Part shown: one piece after another, positions 1-8,734 of the stretch
Position numbering within the stretch: position 1 is the first letter of the stretch
How the letters are laid out: each line of letters starts with the position of its first letter
Assembly (NCBI GenBank): GCA_947490345.1
Contig: CANLGL010000006.1
Span: 62,001 to 126,000, forward strand
Source of the DNA: Deltaproteobacteria bacterium
GTDB taxonomy: Bacteria > Myxococcota_A > UBA796 > SXON01
DNA length: 64,000 bases
Direction of reading: 5' to 3'
Notes under the pieces: generated by a model
Database searches by the model: none
Told to the model about the DNA's origin: nothing
The model's input: only the letters and a program-made list of their open reading frames with translations
Position numbers and translations under genes: made by a program

Positions 1-32
1 CGAGACAACTCTGGATCGGTTAGCTCCGAGCC

Positions 33-503
33 ATGACCGCCATCGTCGCCCTCCTCCTCGCCGCTTCAGCCGCCGAAGCCGGCGACCACCGCGGACGCTT
101 CGGCTTCGGCTTCCACGCCGGTCTGGGCGACGTCACCGCGCTGTCCGCGCGCTATACACTCCCGACGGCTACGCCCAAGGTAAACGTGCAATTGGAGATC
201 AACGGCGGGGTGGCGCTCTCCAGCGAGGCGCCGCTGGGCCTGCTCCTTGGCGGGCGACTGCTGTACGGCGTGGTCGCGGAGGACAACCTGACGCTGTACG
301 CCGCGGCCGGTGCGGCCTACGCCCAGGAAGAGTCGTGGACCGGCATTCGGCTGCTACCGGCGATGGGCGCCGAGTTCTTCTTCTTCGGGCTGGAGAACCT
401 TGGCTTCGGCGTCGAGTGGGGCTTGCAGATCGACGTCGGCGGCGAGTTTGCGCTGCGCACGGTGTCGGGCGCGCCAGCGGTGACGGTGCATTATTGGTTC
501 TAG
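33..503 (+). CDS. Small outer-membrane-barrel-like exported protein
   Basis: The 156-residue product starts with a signal peptide of about 16 residues ending in an Ala-rich AEA-type cleavage region. The rest alternates aromatic/hydrophobic and polar residues in short Gly-bounded strands, and the chain ends in YWF, an aromatic C-terminus typical of Omp-type beta barrels. No named family was recognised. The ATG at 33 is the first possible start and has only a weak GAG upstream. The stop lies 6 bases from the convergent ABC transporter stop. An outer-membrane location is inferred from these features; no enzymatic function can be proposed. Confidence 0.6.
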   Translation: MTAIVALLLAASAAEAGDHRGRFGFGFHAGLGDVTALSARYTLPTATPKVNVQLEINGGVALSSEAPLGLLLGGRLLYGVVAEDNLTLYAAAGAAYAQEESWTGIRLLPAMGAEFFFFGLENLGFGVEWGLQIDVGGEFALRTVSGAPAVTVHYWF

Positions 504-509
504 GCCCGG

Positions 510-3056
510 CTACTCCCGCCGCCGTTGCACCACGAACAACGCGCCGAGCAGGAACACGACCGAGAACAACGTCAACCGGCCGAGGAGCGCGACGAGCGGC
601 AACCCCATGTCGGCGGCCGCGTCGCCCTTGAAGCCGAGGTTGTAGAGGGTGCCGGACAGCTGCATGGCCTCCCAGTCGAGGCCACGGGAGCGGGGCGCGC
701 CAAGTTTTTCGCCGGTCTTGACCAGGGCATCGAACGCGAACCGTGCCGGGTTCCACCAGGTCAACTCCCTGGCGATCCACGGCATGCGGCTGAGGCTGAG
801 GAGCACCCCGGAAAACGCGATCTGGGGAATCAGCAGCAGCGGCAGGCTGCCGACTGCGCCCTCCGAACTGGCGTTGATCGCCGAAACCAAGAGGCCGAGC
901 GCCATCCCGACGATCCCGGTGAACGCGGCCACCGCGACAAAGCCGAAAATCGAGAAGCCGTACTCGGTGACGAAAATCGGGTGCATCGCCAGGTTCAAGA
1001 ACGCGAATACCGCACACTGAGCGGCCACCAACGCCCCGAGCACGCCCACCTTGCTGCCGACGTAGGGCCCGGCCTTGATGCCGATGCGCCGCTCCCGCAG
1101 CCAGATGACGCGATCTGAGATGAGCTCGCGCACCGCAGCGCTCATGCCGAACCACATGCACGACAGCGACAGCATGAACATCATCTCGCGCGTGGGCTGC
1201 GGAAAGACAATCTTCATCACCACGGCCAGCACCGGTGCCTGTGCCAAGAGCACCGCGAGGCCGCCAAGATCGCGACCCTTCACCTGTGCGTAGCGAGCGC
1301 CGAGCGTTCGGAGCTGAGCGAGGCCACCCGGGCGCCGGGCCGGCGTTGGCAGCGGATCGGCCTTGTCATTCTGCTGCGAACGCAGTCCCAGCAGCTCTTC
1401 GCGCATCGCGACAAAGCTGCGCGCATCGTCACTGGCGCGAAACGCGGCGCCCCACTCGGCTGGCTGCTTGTCAGCGAAGCGGTTGAAGATGGCGTCGGGT
1501 GTCGCGACCCCGAAATACGTGCAGGCGCGGTCCGGCGGCCCGAAGAAAGCGAGACGCCCGCCCGGCGCCAGCACCAACAGGTGATCGACCTGGGAGACGA
1601 TCTGCGGCGTCAGGTCGTGCGTCACCACGAAGACCATGCGACCGCGGTCAGCAAGCTGGCGAACCAGGCGAACGATGTCTTGCGATGCCCTTGGGTCCAG
1701 GCCGCTGGTCGGCTCGTCGAGGAAGAGCACGCGCATCGTTCGGGCCAGGAGCTCCTGTCCCAGGTTCACCCGCTTGCGCTGCCCCCCGGAGATGCCGCGC
1801 CGAAGCGCATCCCCGATGCGGGAACCGCGAATGTGCTCGATGCCGAGCTCGCCGAGCACCCGCTGCACCTCGACGCCGACCTCCGCGGCCGAAGACCCCG
1901 CCGGAAGTCGCAAGCGCGCGCCGTAGGTGAGGCTCTCCTCCACGGTGAGCTCGGGGTGGACGATGTCGTCCTGGGGGACGATGCCGACGCTCTCGCGCTC
2001 CGCTCGCACCTCGGCGTGGAAGTCGCGGCCGTCGAGCGTGACCTGGCCCACGTCCGCCGGGGTGACCCCCGCGATGGCGTTGAGCAGAGTGGTCTTCCCG
2101 CACCCCGACGGGCCGATCATCGCGACGACCTCGCCCGAAAAGACGGTGAAGCTGACGTCGTCGAGCAAGGAGACCTGGCCGATCTGCCGGGTGAGCCGCT
2201 TCATCGACAACGCCGCCACCGTCCGCTCACCGATGACCTCGACACTCTCGCCGTTCGCCGCGAGGCTGATGGCGAAGGGGCCGATGCGCAGCTCGTCGCC
2301 GGGTCCGAAGGGCGCCGCGTTGACTGGGCGGCTGTTGAGCACCGTGGGTCGACCCGACTCCCCGTCGATCACCCGCCAGCCGGTCCCGGTGCGGCGAAGC
2401 TCCGCGTGGCGCGGCGCCACTTGGGGATCGCCGAGCAGCACCTCACACGCCGTCGACCGCCCGAGGCGCACAACGTCCCCGACCAACGGAACCGTCCACC
2501 GCCCGCTGGCCAGCGCGGCGTCGTGCCGCCGGTAGAGCGTCGCGAACACGACCGGATCGATGCCGAGCCCATCCGCAGCGGCGCCCAGGCGGAGCAGGTC
2601 GTCGCGCACGACCGCCCCGTCTGCGCAATGAACCGCGAACAGGCTGTCCAACAGGAGCAGCGCGTGCTGGCCGCCGTACCGGCGCGCGAACCCGTCCAGG
2701 TCGAGGTCGTCCTGGTCTTCAGCGACCAGCACCCGGCCCGCGGCCTCCCCGAAATGTGCGACGAAGGCGTCGACCTCGGCTTCACTGGCGCGCCCCCGAA
2801 ACTCCGGGCGTTCGGCCAGGGCGAGCAGCGCGTCTACCGCCGCAGCGTCGAGCGTCGAGCGCCGCGCGAGCGCCGCGCGCAGGGCCGGCCGGCGAGCTTC
2901 GAGGACATCGGCGGCCGGAACCGCGACCGACAGCAGCAACAAGGCGAAATCCACCGCATACACGACGGCTTCGTCATTCGGCAGGGCTACGCCGGCGCCT
3001 CGGAGCCCCGCGAGGACTCGGGCGCTGCGGGAGTTGTCGGCGCTCGGAGCGGCCAC
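510..3056 (-). CDS. TerB-like / FHA / ABC-2 transporter fusion (ABCG-like half transporter)
   Basis: This 848-residue protein has four parts. Residues 30-185 are helical with a TerB-like look (CADG...LLRL.AAADGLGI). Residues 196-260 are an FHA domain (LGRS...H.EL), which binds phosphothreonine. Residues 285-510 are an ABC ATPase: Walker A GPSGCGKTT at about 315, signature SGGQRKRV at about 423, Walker B VLFLDEPTSG at about 443, and His480. The C-terminal part is an ABC-2-type permease with about six membrane segments. The domain order resembles ABCG/White half transporters, so export of a hydrophobic substrate is likely but unproven. The FHA domain suggests control by a Ser/Thr kinase. The start is a GTG; the upstream ribosome site is weak. 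Confidence 0.9.
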   Translation of the reverse strand: MAAPSADNSRSARVLAGLRGAGVALPNDEAVVYAVDFALLLLSVAVPAADVLEARRPALRAALARRSTLDAAAVDALLALAERPEFRGRASEAEVDAFVAHFGEAAGRVLVAEDQDDLDLDGFARRYGGQHALLLLDSLFAVHCADGAVVRDDLLRLGAAADGLGIDPVVFATLYRRHDAALASGRWTVPLVGDVVRLGRSTACEVLLGDPQVAPRHAELRRTGTGWRVIDGESGRPTVLNSRPVNAAPFGPGDELRIGPFAISLAANGESVEVIGERTVAALSMKRLTRQIGQVSLLDDVSFTVFSGEVVAMIGPSGCGKTTLLNAIAGVTPADVGQVTLDGRDFHAEVRAERESVGIVPQDDIVHPELTVEESLTYGARLRLPAGSSAAEVGVEVQRVLGELGIEHIRGSRIGDALRRGISGGQRKRVNLGQELLARTMRVLFLDEPTSGLDPRASQDIVRLVRQLADRGRMVFVVTHDLTPQIVSQVDHLLVLAPGGRLAFFGPPDRACTYFGVATPDAIFNRFADKQPAEWGAAFRASDDARSFVAMREELLGLRSQQNDKADPLPTPARRPGGLAQLRTLGARYAQVKGRDLGGLAVLLAQAPVLAVVMKIVFPQPTREMMFMLSLSCMWFGMSAAVRELISDRVIWLRERRIGIKAGPYVGSKVGVLGALVAAQCAVFAFLNLAMHPIFVTEYGFSIFGFVAVAAFTGIVGMALGLLVSAINASSEGAVGSLPLLLIPQIAFSGVLLSLSRMPWIARELTWWNPARFAFDALVKTGEKLGAPRSRGLDWEAMQLSGTLYNLGFKGDAAADMGLPLVALLGRLTLFSVVFLLGALFVVQRRRE

Positions 3057-3084
3057 GCTACTTGCCAGCCCTGCTTGCCAAGGC

Positions 3085-3507
3085 CTACTTGTACGTCACC
3101 GCGGTCGCGAGGCCCGCCTTGGCCGTCCCGTCCTTGGTCTGCGTGGCATGGACCGCAATGTAGAAGGTGTCAGTGGCGCCAGACTTGTAGAGCAAAACCG
3201 GCTCGCGGTCCTTGGTGCTGTCGCGACCTACTTCGTTGCCGAGGGAGTCGTACAGCACGATGTCGGCGTTGACAGCAGTGTCATCACCGCACACCATGAT
3301 CTTGTACTCGGTGCCGGCGTACAACGTCACCAGGTAGATGCGGTGTTCGCCCTGACCAAGGGTCGCGTTGGTGGCGGTACGGACGGCCCAACCGGAGTTG
3401 TAGCCCTCCCAGATCTTGGTCTTGAGACAGGTCTCGGCCGAGGCTTCGTCGGCCTGGGCGGGAGCAACGAGCGCGAATGCGGCGAAAAGCAGGGATGCGA
3501 TCATCAT
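3085..3507 (-). CDS. Small exported protein, PPC-like beta fold
   Basis: The 140-residue product has a signal peptide (MMIASLLFAAFALVAPAQA, cleavage after AQA). The mature domain contains the pattern GEHRIYLVTL, YKIMVCGDD and DIVLYDSLGNEVGRD, which resembles the pre-peptidase C-terminal (PPC) beta-sandwich attached to secreted peptidases; here it stands alone. AGGAG lies 2 bases before the first ATG and 5 before the second, so the second ATG (3504) may be the true start. It follows the lipoprotein gene at 3513-4334 by 5 bases and is probably cotranscribed with it. A specific function is unknown. Confidence 0.6.
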   Translation of the reverse strand: MMIASLLFAAFALVAPAQADEASAETCLKTKIWEGYNSGWAVRTATNATLGQGEHRIYLVTLYAGTEYKIMVCGDDTAVNADIVLYDSLGNEVGRDSTKDREPVLLYKSGATDTFYIAVHATQTKDGTAKAGLATAVTYK

Positions 3508-3512
3508 GGCTC

Positions 3513-4334
3513 CTACAACAGCGCCAGAACGGCGTCGGTCTGGGACTTGATTTCTTTGACGTCGTCCAGGGTCAGGGTCGGCTTGCTGCTGATCTCCTTG
3601 AGCCGGGTCAATGTCGTCTGGAGCTGGGCGAGGACCGCATCCGGCGCCTTGCCGGCGCCTTCGACCGCGACGTACTTGAGGAAGTAGTCGGCCACCTGGG
3701 GCTGGCGAAGCAGCTCGGTGCCGGCCGTCTCGTTGTTGGCGGCGACGATCGCGCCGGAGACGAGGTTGCTGCCTTCGAGCCAGCTACCCGCCTGGATGAG
3801 CGGCACCGCACGTTCGCCCGCTTCGAACTTGATCTCGGGGATGATCGCGCCGTGGATCTCGTCGAGCTCCTTGACCAGGTCTTCCCGGGAGACGGAGTTG
3901 TTGGTGATCCGCGCATTGATGTCGTCGATCGTGGCGCCGATATCGGCCCCGCCGCCGAGCGCGGTCATGCCGGTCTTGACCAGGGTGAGCCGCGCTGTGA
4001 GCTTGTCCGGAGGCGCATCCTTGACGGTAAGCAGCGCATCGGCCATCGCGACACCAGTACGCACGGCGATGACGTCTTTGTTCTCGATGTCCATCTTCAG
4101 CGGACGGTCGGCAACCAAGCCGCTGAGGCCGGTCGCGATGCCGGCGCGTTCGAGCGCCTTCTGCATCTCGGCCGGAGAGGGCACGAGCGCGATGTTTTCC
4201 GCCGCGGCAGCGAGCGCGGCCACGTCGAGCTTCGGGGGGCCGGCCGGCTCGACCGGCTTGGGCGGCGGCGGGGGCGGAGCTTCGGTACAAGCCGAGAGGT
4301 TGCTCAGGGCGACGAAAAGAAGGGACGACAGCAT
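3513..4334 (-). CDS. Lipoprotein with Pro-rich linker, helical
   Basis: The predicted lipoprotein is 273 residues long. Its signal peptide MLSSLLFVALSNLSAC ends in a lipobox, followed by a Pro-rich linker (PPPPPPKP). The remainder is mainly Ala/Leu-rich helix without a recognisable domain. An ATG-like GTG 24 bases upstream gives a longer reading frame, but GGAGG lies 7 bases before the ATG at 4334, which decides the start. The signal peptide contains no Lys or Arg, a pattern repeated in many lipoproteins of this window. It forms an operon with the small exported protein immediately downstream. Confidence 0.65.
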   Translation of the reverse strand: MLSSLLFVALSNLSACTEAPPPPPPKPVEPAGPPKLDVAALAAAAENIALVPSPAEMQKALERAGIATGLSGLVADRPLKMDIENKDVIAVRTGVAMADALLTVKDAPPDKLTARLTLVKTGMTALGGGADIGATIDDINARITNNSVSREDLVKELDEIHGAIIPEIKFEAGERAVPLIQAGSWLEGSNLVSGAIVAANNETAGTELLRQPQVADYFLKYVAVEGAGKAPDAVLAQLQTTLTRLKEISSKPTLTLDDVKEIKSQTDAVLALL

Positions 4335-4466
4335 TACGAGACCTCCAGCTTTGGGCACGGCAGGCTACGCCGCCCTCGGAGGCGACGCAAGGCGATGGGC
4401 CGTGCTTTCGCGAATCCTAGGCGAACAGGATGAGCGACGACCCCACCCTCAGGCCCTGCCGCCCCG

Positions 4467-5780
4467 CTACCTCAAGTAGAAATCGTCAAACACCGCCATG
4501 TACCCGAACCCGGAGCCGAGCCCGACGTCGAGCTGCCACACGGTCTGGCCATCGGGGCTCACCTCCTCGACGCGGCCCGCGGTGCTCCAGTCGATCAAGG
4601 TGTTGGCGTTGGGCAGCCGGAGCACGTCCCCGAGCGCGTAGACGTACAACGCCGGATCCGGCGTGTAGCTCCACACGGTCTCGGCGAGCGCGGCCTCGCG
4701 GTCCAGGCTCAACTCCACCACGCGGGACGCGGCCGTGTGGTCACTGCCGTTGTCGAACACGAGGACGTTTTCGGTGGCGAGGAGCTCGAACTGGTGCTGC
4801 CACACGAAGGCGTCAGCAGGGTCGGCGAACCCGATGGTGCCGTAGTCGCCGACCGACCAGACCTCGCTGCCGGTGTGCCGATCGATGGTGACGATGGTCG
4901 CGAGGTTCCGGAGTCCGATCGTGTAGCGCTGTCGGGCTTCGTCCCAGTCCAGCGCGTTGGCATGGGTCCACCCCTCGGCGTAGCTGTCACAGGGTGCGGT
5001 CCGCCCCGCGAAGCTGTCCCACGCATCCCACACGAGGTCGACAGTGCCGTCGAAATCGAATTCGGTCACGCCCTCGGAGAGGCATTCGTTCCCGGACTCG
5101 TCGACGTGGCTGACGTAGGTCAGCGCCGCCAGGCCACCGTCTGCCCGCTCGACGAAGTCGTGGCTGAACTCCGCGACCTGCACGCTCCGCTGGGTGCCGG
5201 CGGACCAGTCCGTCAGGACAATGGTCGCCGACTCGCCCGCTTGGGTCCCCCCGAAGCTCGCCAGGATCCCGGTGCGGTCCGCGCTCGGGAACGCATGAAT
5301 CACCTGCGCTTCAGCGGACGTATCGGTCGCCCACCAGACCGGACGCCCTTGGGTGTCGATGATCATCAGGTCCGCCATCGCGCCTGCCACGCCCAGCACC
5401 ATGAACCCGTCCCAGGAGGGCTCGCCCGTCGTGGTGAACGAGGCCCAGTCATTCGGTACCGTTCCCGTCGTGATCCGATGGGCCTCCCCCACGGCTCCCG
5501 CCTCGTCGAACACGGTGAATTCCACCTCGCTGTCGATCGGCAAGCCCAAAAGCAGCCGGGAGTGCACGTCGGTCGCTTCGGACTCCGGCGGCGTTGCACG
5601 GGTGGGCTCACCGACCACGTTGAATTCGACGAAACCGCGTGAGCGCTCGGCGGTCTCCCAGCGGACCTCCACGACCGTGGGGACGAATGCGGCGAGGGTG
5701 GCGGTCGGGAGGCCGGCGGTGCCCGAACCGCCGGCGGCGCACCCGGCGAGCAAAAGCAGCATCCTCGAACCGCTAGGCAT
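4467..5780 (-). CDS. Arylsulfotransferase (ASST)-like beta-propeller lipoprotein
   Basis: The product (437 residues from the ATG at 5780) has a lipobox (LLLLAGC), an Ig/Fn3-like N-terminal domain, and a propeller domain resembling ASST-family proteins. Supporting motifs are WTHANALDWD, TIVTIDRHTGSEVWSVG and the WQHQFELL...VLVFDNG segment, where family members keep conserved His and Asn residues. ASST enzymes transfer sulfate between phenols using a histidine nucleophile. Whether this copy is active cannot be told, because many lipoproteins of this fold are uncharacterised. The start overlaps the end of the upstream methyltransferase gene by 8 bases, implying translational coupling. Confidence 0.65.
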   Translation of the reverse strand: MPSGSRMLLLLAGCAAGGSGTAGLPTATLAAFVPTVVEVRWETAERSRGFVEFNVVGEPTRATPPESEATDVHSRLLLGLPIDSEVEFTVFDEAGAVGEAHRITTGTVPNDWASFTTTGEPSWDGFMVLGVAGAMADLMIIDTQGRPVWWATDTSAEAQVIHAFPSADRTGILASFGGTQAGESATIVLTDWSAGTQRSVQVAEFSHDFVERADGGLAALTYVSHVDESGNECLSEGVTEFDFDGTVDLVWDAWDSFAGRTAPCDSYAEGWTHANALDWDEARQRYTIGLRNLATIVTIDRHTGSEVWSVGDYGTIGFADPADAFVWQHQFELLATENVLVFDNGSDHTAASRVVELSLDREAALAETVWSYTPDPALYVYALGDVLRLPNANTLIDWSTAGRVEEVSPDGQTVWQLDVGLGSGFGYMAVFDDFYLR

Positions 5781-7179
5781 TCCGCCCGGCCGACGCCACC
5801 AGACCGGCGCTGCCGGCCTCATAGGTCGAAACCTCGCCCAGGCCGCCGGCCCGCAGCACGTCGCGAAGCGTTGGCACCGTGCGGCGGATCATCGGCCAGG
5901 CCAGGAGGTGGCGGAAGATCAGGTCGTCCGGAGCCGCGGCCATGGCGGTCAGCACCACGCGCCCCGCCGGCGCCAATTGCCCGGCGAGGTCTTGCAACAA
6001 CGCGACGACGACCCGTTCGGGGAGGTATTCGATCAACCCGTCAACGACGATGACGTCCTGCGGCGGAAGACCGAGGTGCCCCAGGCGACCGCGCCCGGTG
6101 GCCAAAAGCGCCATGTCGGACAACATCAGCCGCAGGCGGATGCTCCGGGGGCGGTCCTTCAGCGCCGCATCGACCGCCTCCAGCGCTTCGCGCGAGCCGT
6201 CGACGCAGACGATCTCCCCCCCGACGCGGCCCAGCCGGTCGAGCTCGGCCGCCAGCAGGCAACCACTGTTCGCGCCGACAGCGAGGACGCGCGCCGGACG
6301 GACCTCGGGCAGAGCCTCGGCCATCAACTGCGCAGCCAGGGCACGCCGCTCCCGCAGCGCGCGCGCGGTAGGAAGGTCCAAGAGCCAGCCGTCGATCATC
6401 TCACCGAGCGGACCATCCCCCTGGGGGTGGTGACCGGCGATGTGCGAGATGGTTTCGTGGTGACCGACGCGGCGGTCGCCGGTGTCGTTGGCGAACTCGC
6501 CAAGGTGGGAGCGCATGACGTAGGCGTGCAGCTCGCGTGCCAGCTCCGCGCCGGCAGCGAGCTGGTCCCCGCGGCCCAAGGGCGTCAGCGCCGAGTCCAC
6601 CGCGGCCTGAAAGCCGTGCAGCCCGGTCAGCACCCGCTGTTGAGCGGCCGCGCGATCGCGCCGGATCAGCGGCTCCGCCTCGGCAAACATCTGTTTGACG
6701 CGACCCGCAAGCACGCGCGCCTGTTGGGCCGCCGACTCGCTGCCGCCGCTGCGCCCGCCAGCCAGCGCCCCCATCATCGCCGTGGTGGTGATTGTTCGGC
6801 TACGGTCGACCGCGAGCCCGGCCAGCGCGCGGTAGAACGACGCTGCGAAGGGCGAATCCGCTTCCAGAACCCGGAGCAGCGCGGGACGGTCCCAGCGCTG
6901 GCACACCGAAGTTTCCCCCGCGCGAACATCGGCGGTGCGCGCCTGTTCGTTGAGGAAGCCCATCTCGCCAACCATCTGGCCGCGCGCGATGACGTCGAGC
7001 ACCACCGCCGGCTGTTGGCGGCTGTCGATCACCTCGAGCTCACCCTCGACCAAACGGTAGAAGTCCCCCCCGCGCTCGCCGCGGCGGATGAGGTATTCGC
7101 CCCGGGCCAGGCGCACGGTCGAGGCCACGGCCAGCAGCCGCTCGCGGTCACGGTCACCGAGCCGGTCGAGAAAGTCCAC
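5773..7179 (-). CDS. Cyclic-nucleotide-binding domain fused to SAM methyltransferase
   Basis: A GTG at 7179 preceded by AGGA (7-8 bases) gives 468 residues. The longer open frame upstream merely shadows the opposite-strand gene at 7310. Residues 1-115 form a CAP/cNMP-binding fold (RGEYLIRRGERGGDFYRLVEGELEV and GEMGFLNEQART). A middle helical region follows. The C-terminal 220 residues are a class I methyltransferase: VLAVGANSGCL as motif I, IVCVDGSREAL as the SAM-ribose acidic loop. This architecture resembles proteins annotated as PhcB-like 3-hydroxypalmitate methyl ester synthases, which make a lipid signal, but that link is inference. It is coupled to the ASST-like lipoprotein gene. Confidence 0.75.
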   Translation of the reverse strand: MDFLDRLGDRDRERLLAVASTVRLARGEYLIRRGERGGDFYRLVEGELEVIDSRQQPAVVLDVIARGQMVGEMGFLNEQARTADVRAGETSVCQRWDRPALLRVLEADSPFAASFYRALAGLAVDRSRTITTTAMMGALAGGRSGGSESAAQQARVLAGRVKQMFAEAEPLIRRDRAAAQQRVLTGLHGFQAAVDSALTPLGRGDQLAAGAELARELHAYVMRSHLGEFANDTGDRRVGHHETISHIAGHHPQGDGPLGEMIDGWLLDLPTARALRERRALAAQLMAEALPEVRPARVLAVGANSGCLLAAELDRLGRVGGEIVCVDGSREALEAVDAALKDRPRSIRLRLMLSDMALLATGRGRLGHLGLPPQDVIVVDGLIEYLPERVVVALLQDLAGQLAPAGRVVLTAMAAAPDDLIFRHLLAWPMIRRTVPTLRDVLRAGGLGEVSTYEAGSAGLVASAGRNA

Positions 7180-7309
7180 GGGGGGTCCTAACCGAAGTCG
7201 AGGTGACGCCGAGGATCGTTGCGCCTGCCGACGATCCAGGGGGCTGAGCGCTCGCTGGCGCCCACCTGCCTGCCCGCGCCCATGATACGCGGCCCCCATC
7301 GAGGCACAG

Positions 7310-7831
7310 ATGGACCTGGTTGCGGAGGCAGTGGCGCGGATTCGGAGCGGGAACGACGCCGTGCGTGAGGTCGTGCGCGCCGAGCTCATCGCGGCAATCA
7401 ACGCCCCGGGTGGCAAGGCCGTGCGGGAGTCCCTCGACAGCGCACGCCGGGGCGAGCTGCTCGAAGTGCAGTGGGAGATCGAGGAGGTCCTGGAGGCGAC
7501 GGCGCCGCCCAAGGCCGACACTCCGACACCGCCCCCCCCTCCCCCGCCAGAGCCGGAGGATCCGAACCGTCCGCTCACGTCCAAAGACCTCGTGGTGGTG
7601 TACGACGACCCCCGCGGCCTGCTATTACACAAGTCGAAGCTGGGTGAACGGTGGTTCGCCACCCAGGCCGACCCCCAGACCGGCCAGCCTCAAACCTTCG
7701 AGTTGCACCCCCAGCAGGTGGGCCAACTCAAGACGCAGCTCGCCGGCAGCCCCTATTGGGTGCTCGGCGCCGGTGGGGTTGCCGCGCCCGCCGCGCCCGC
7801 CGCCAAGCCCCCCGGTCCGGCGGTGCGTTGA
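7310..7831 (+). CDS. Hypothetical protein with Pro-rich hinge
   Basis: This 173-residue cytoplasmic-looking protein has two parts. Residues 1-65 are a charged helical segment. A hinge at about 72-85 is nearly all proline. A compact beta-rich domain (DLVVVYDDPRGLLLHKS...GERWFATQ) follows, with a low-complexity Ala/Pro tail. No family was recognised. Its stop overlaps the TTG start of the next gene by 3 bases, so the two are probably translated together. It is divergent from the cNMP-methyltransferase gene across about 130 bases. Confidence 0.6.
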   Translation: MDLVAEAVARIRSGNDAVREVVRAELIAAINAPGGKAVRESLDSARRGELLEVQWEIEEVLEATAPPKADTPTPPPPPPPEPEDPNRPLTSKDLVVVYDDPRGLLLHKSKLGERWFATQADPQTGQPQTFELHPQQVGQLKTQLAGSPYWVLGAGGVAAPAAPAAKPPGPAVR

Positions 7832-8286
7832 CGCGCGAAGCGTACGTCGAAGCGGCCCGCGCGCGGGCGCACACGCTGTACCTTGGCGAGACTGTCGCCC
7901 ATCGAAGCTGCGGAATCGCCCTGGCGGAGACCTTTGGCCTTCCCAGCCGTAGTTACCAGTCCTTGCGGAAGGGCGGCCTCACCGGGCTCGGGACCTGCGG
8001 CGCACTCCAGGCGGGGGCGCTGGTGCTTGGAGAGATTCTGGGCGACCCGGACCCCTGTGGAGCCCCTACCGCCCAGCTGAAAGAGGGTATCGAACGGTAT
8101 CGCCTTGCGCTGACGGCCGTGGTTCCCGGCTCGCCTGATGCCTCGTGCAACGAGCGTACCGTCCCGTTTGCGGACTTCGGCTCGCGGGCGCGGCTGTTGT
8201 CGTGCACCAACCTCGCGGCTCAGGCGGCAGCCGCGGTGGCTGGGGTGCTCCATGACCTGGGGCGCAGCGTGGTGATCACGGGGTAG
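7828..8286 (+). CDS. C_GCAxxG_C_C family putative redox protein
   Basis: The product is 152 residues from a TTG at 7828 that overlaps the preceding stop (TTGA). Motifs fit the C_GCAxxG_C_C family: HRSCGIALAETFGL, GGLTGLGTCGALQAG, and later single cysteines (PCGAP, ASCNE, LLSCTN). Family members are thought to be redox-active, with a cluster or metal held by the cysteines. In this copy the usual NCAQAV stretch reads SCGIAL. Translational coupling to the 7310 gene suggests a shared role. Its substrate is unknown. Confidence 0.55.
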   Translation: MTREAYVEAARARAHTLYLGETVAHRSCGIALAETFGLPSRSYQSLRKGGLTGLGTCGALQAGALVLGEILGDPDPCGAPTAQLKEGIERYRLALTAVVPGSPDASCNERTVPFADFGSRARLLSCTNLAAQAAAAVAGVLHDLGRSVVITG

Positions 8287-8342
8287 CGAGACTCGACCCG
8301 CCAGCCGCGCGGTAGGGGGAGGACGCAGCGAGCCGGCGAGCG

Positions 8343-8706
8343 TCTTCCCCCGTTTCTTGTTGGTTCCCCATGCCGCCCTTCGGGACGCGCCGGCGCTACG
8401 AGCCATGAAACCCTTGCGGCCGGGTGACGCCCGGGCGTAGCCGTCTCGAAAAGCACGCCGGCGACGCGTAGCCGGCTTCAAAAGCAGATTCGGCCGCCTG
8501 TCCGCGTTCGGACGACGAACCAACGCCGACAATTCGCTCTCGTCACGGCGCGCTCAGCCGCAAAACTGCTTTTCGAGCTGGCTACGCCTTGGAAAACTGC
8601 TTTTCGAGGCGACTACGCCGCCTCCGCGGCGAGCCCGCCACCGCGGCAGCGGCGCCCTCCGCGGCGGCGGCCTCCGCGGCGGCGGCGCCCTTCTTCCCCC
8701 GTTTCT
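8343..8706. repeat. Element bounded by 15-bp direct repeats with nested inverted repeats
   Basis: The gene-free stretch 8287-8734 is mostly repeat. Perfect 15-bp direct repeats TCTTCCCCCGTTTCT lie at 8343-8357 and 8692-8706. Between them are four copies of a roughly 22-bp unit with ends GGCGTAGCC and CGAAAAGCA: forward at 8434-8455 and 8466-8487, reverse-complemented at 8566-8588 and 8597-8619. The arrangement a-b...b'-a' can fold into a long double-stem structure. No transposase is present; a non-autonomous mobile element or a structured RNA are both possible. Confidence 0.55.
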
Positions 8707-8734
8707 GGTTACCATTCGCAACCCCGGAGCCCGC

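Noticed and set aside
199..1161. Long Arg/Pro-rich open frames opposite many genes
   Set aside because: In 70% GC DNA the antisense frames of real genes stay open for hundreds of codons. Their Arg/Pro/Ala-rich text and lack of motifs mark them as shadows.
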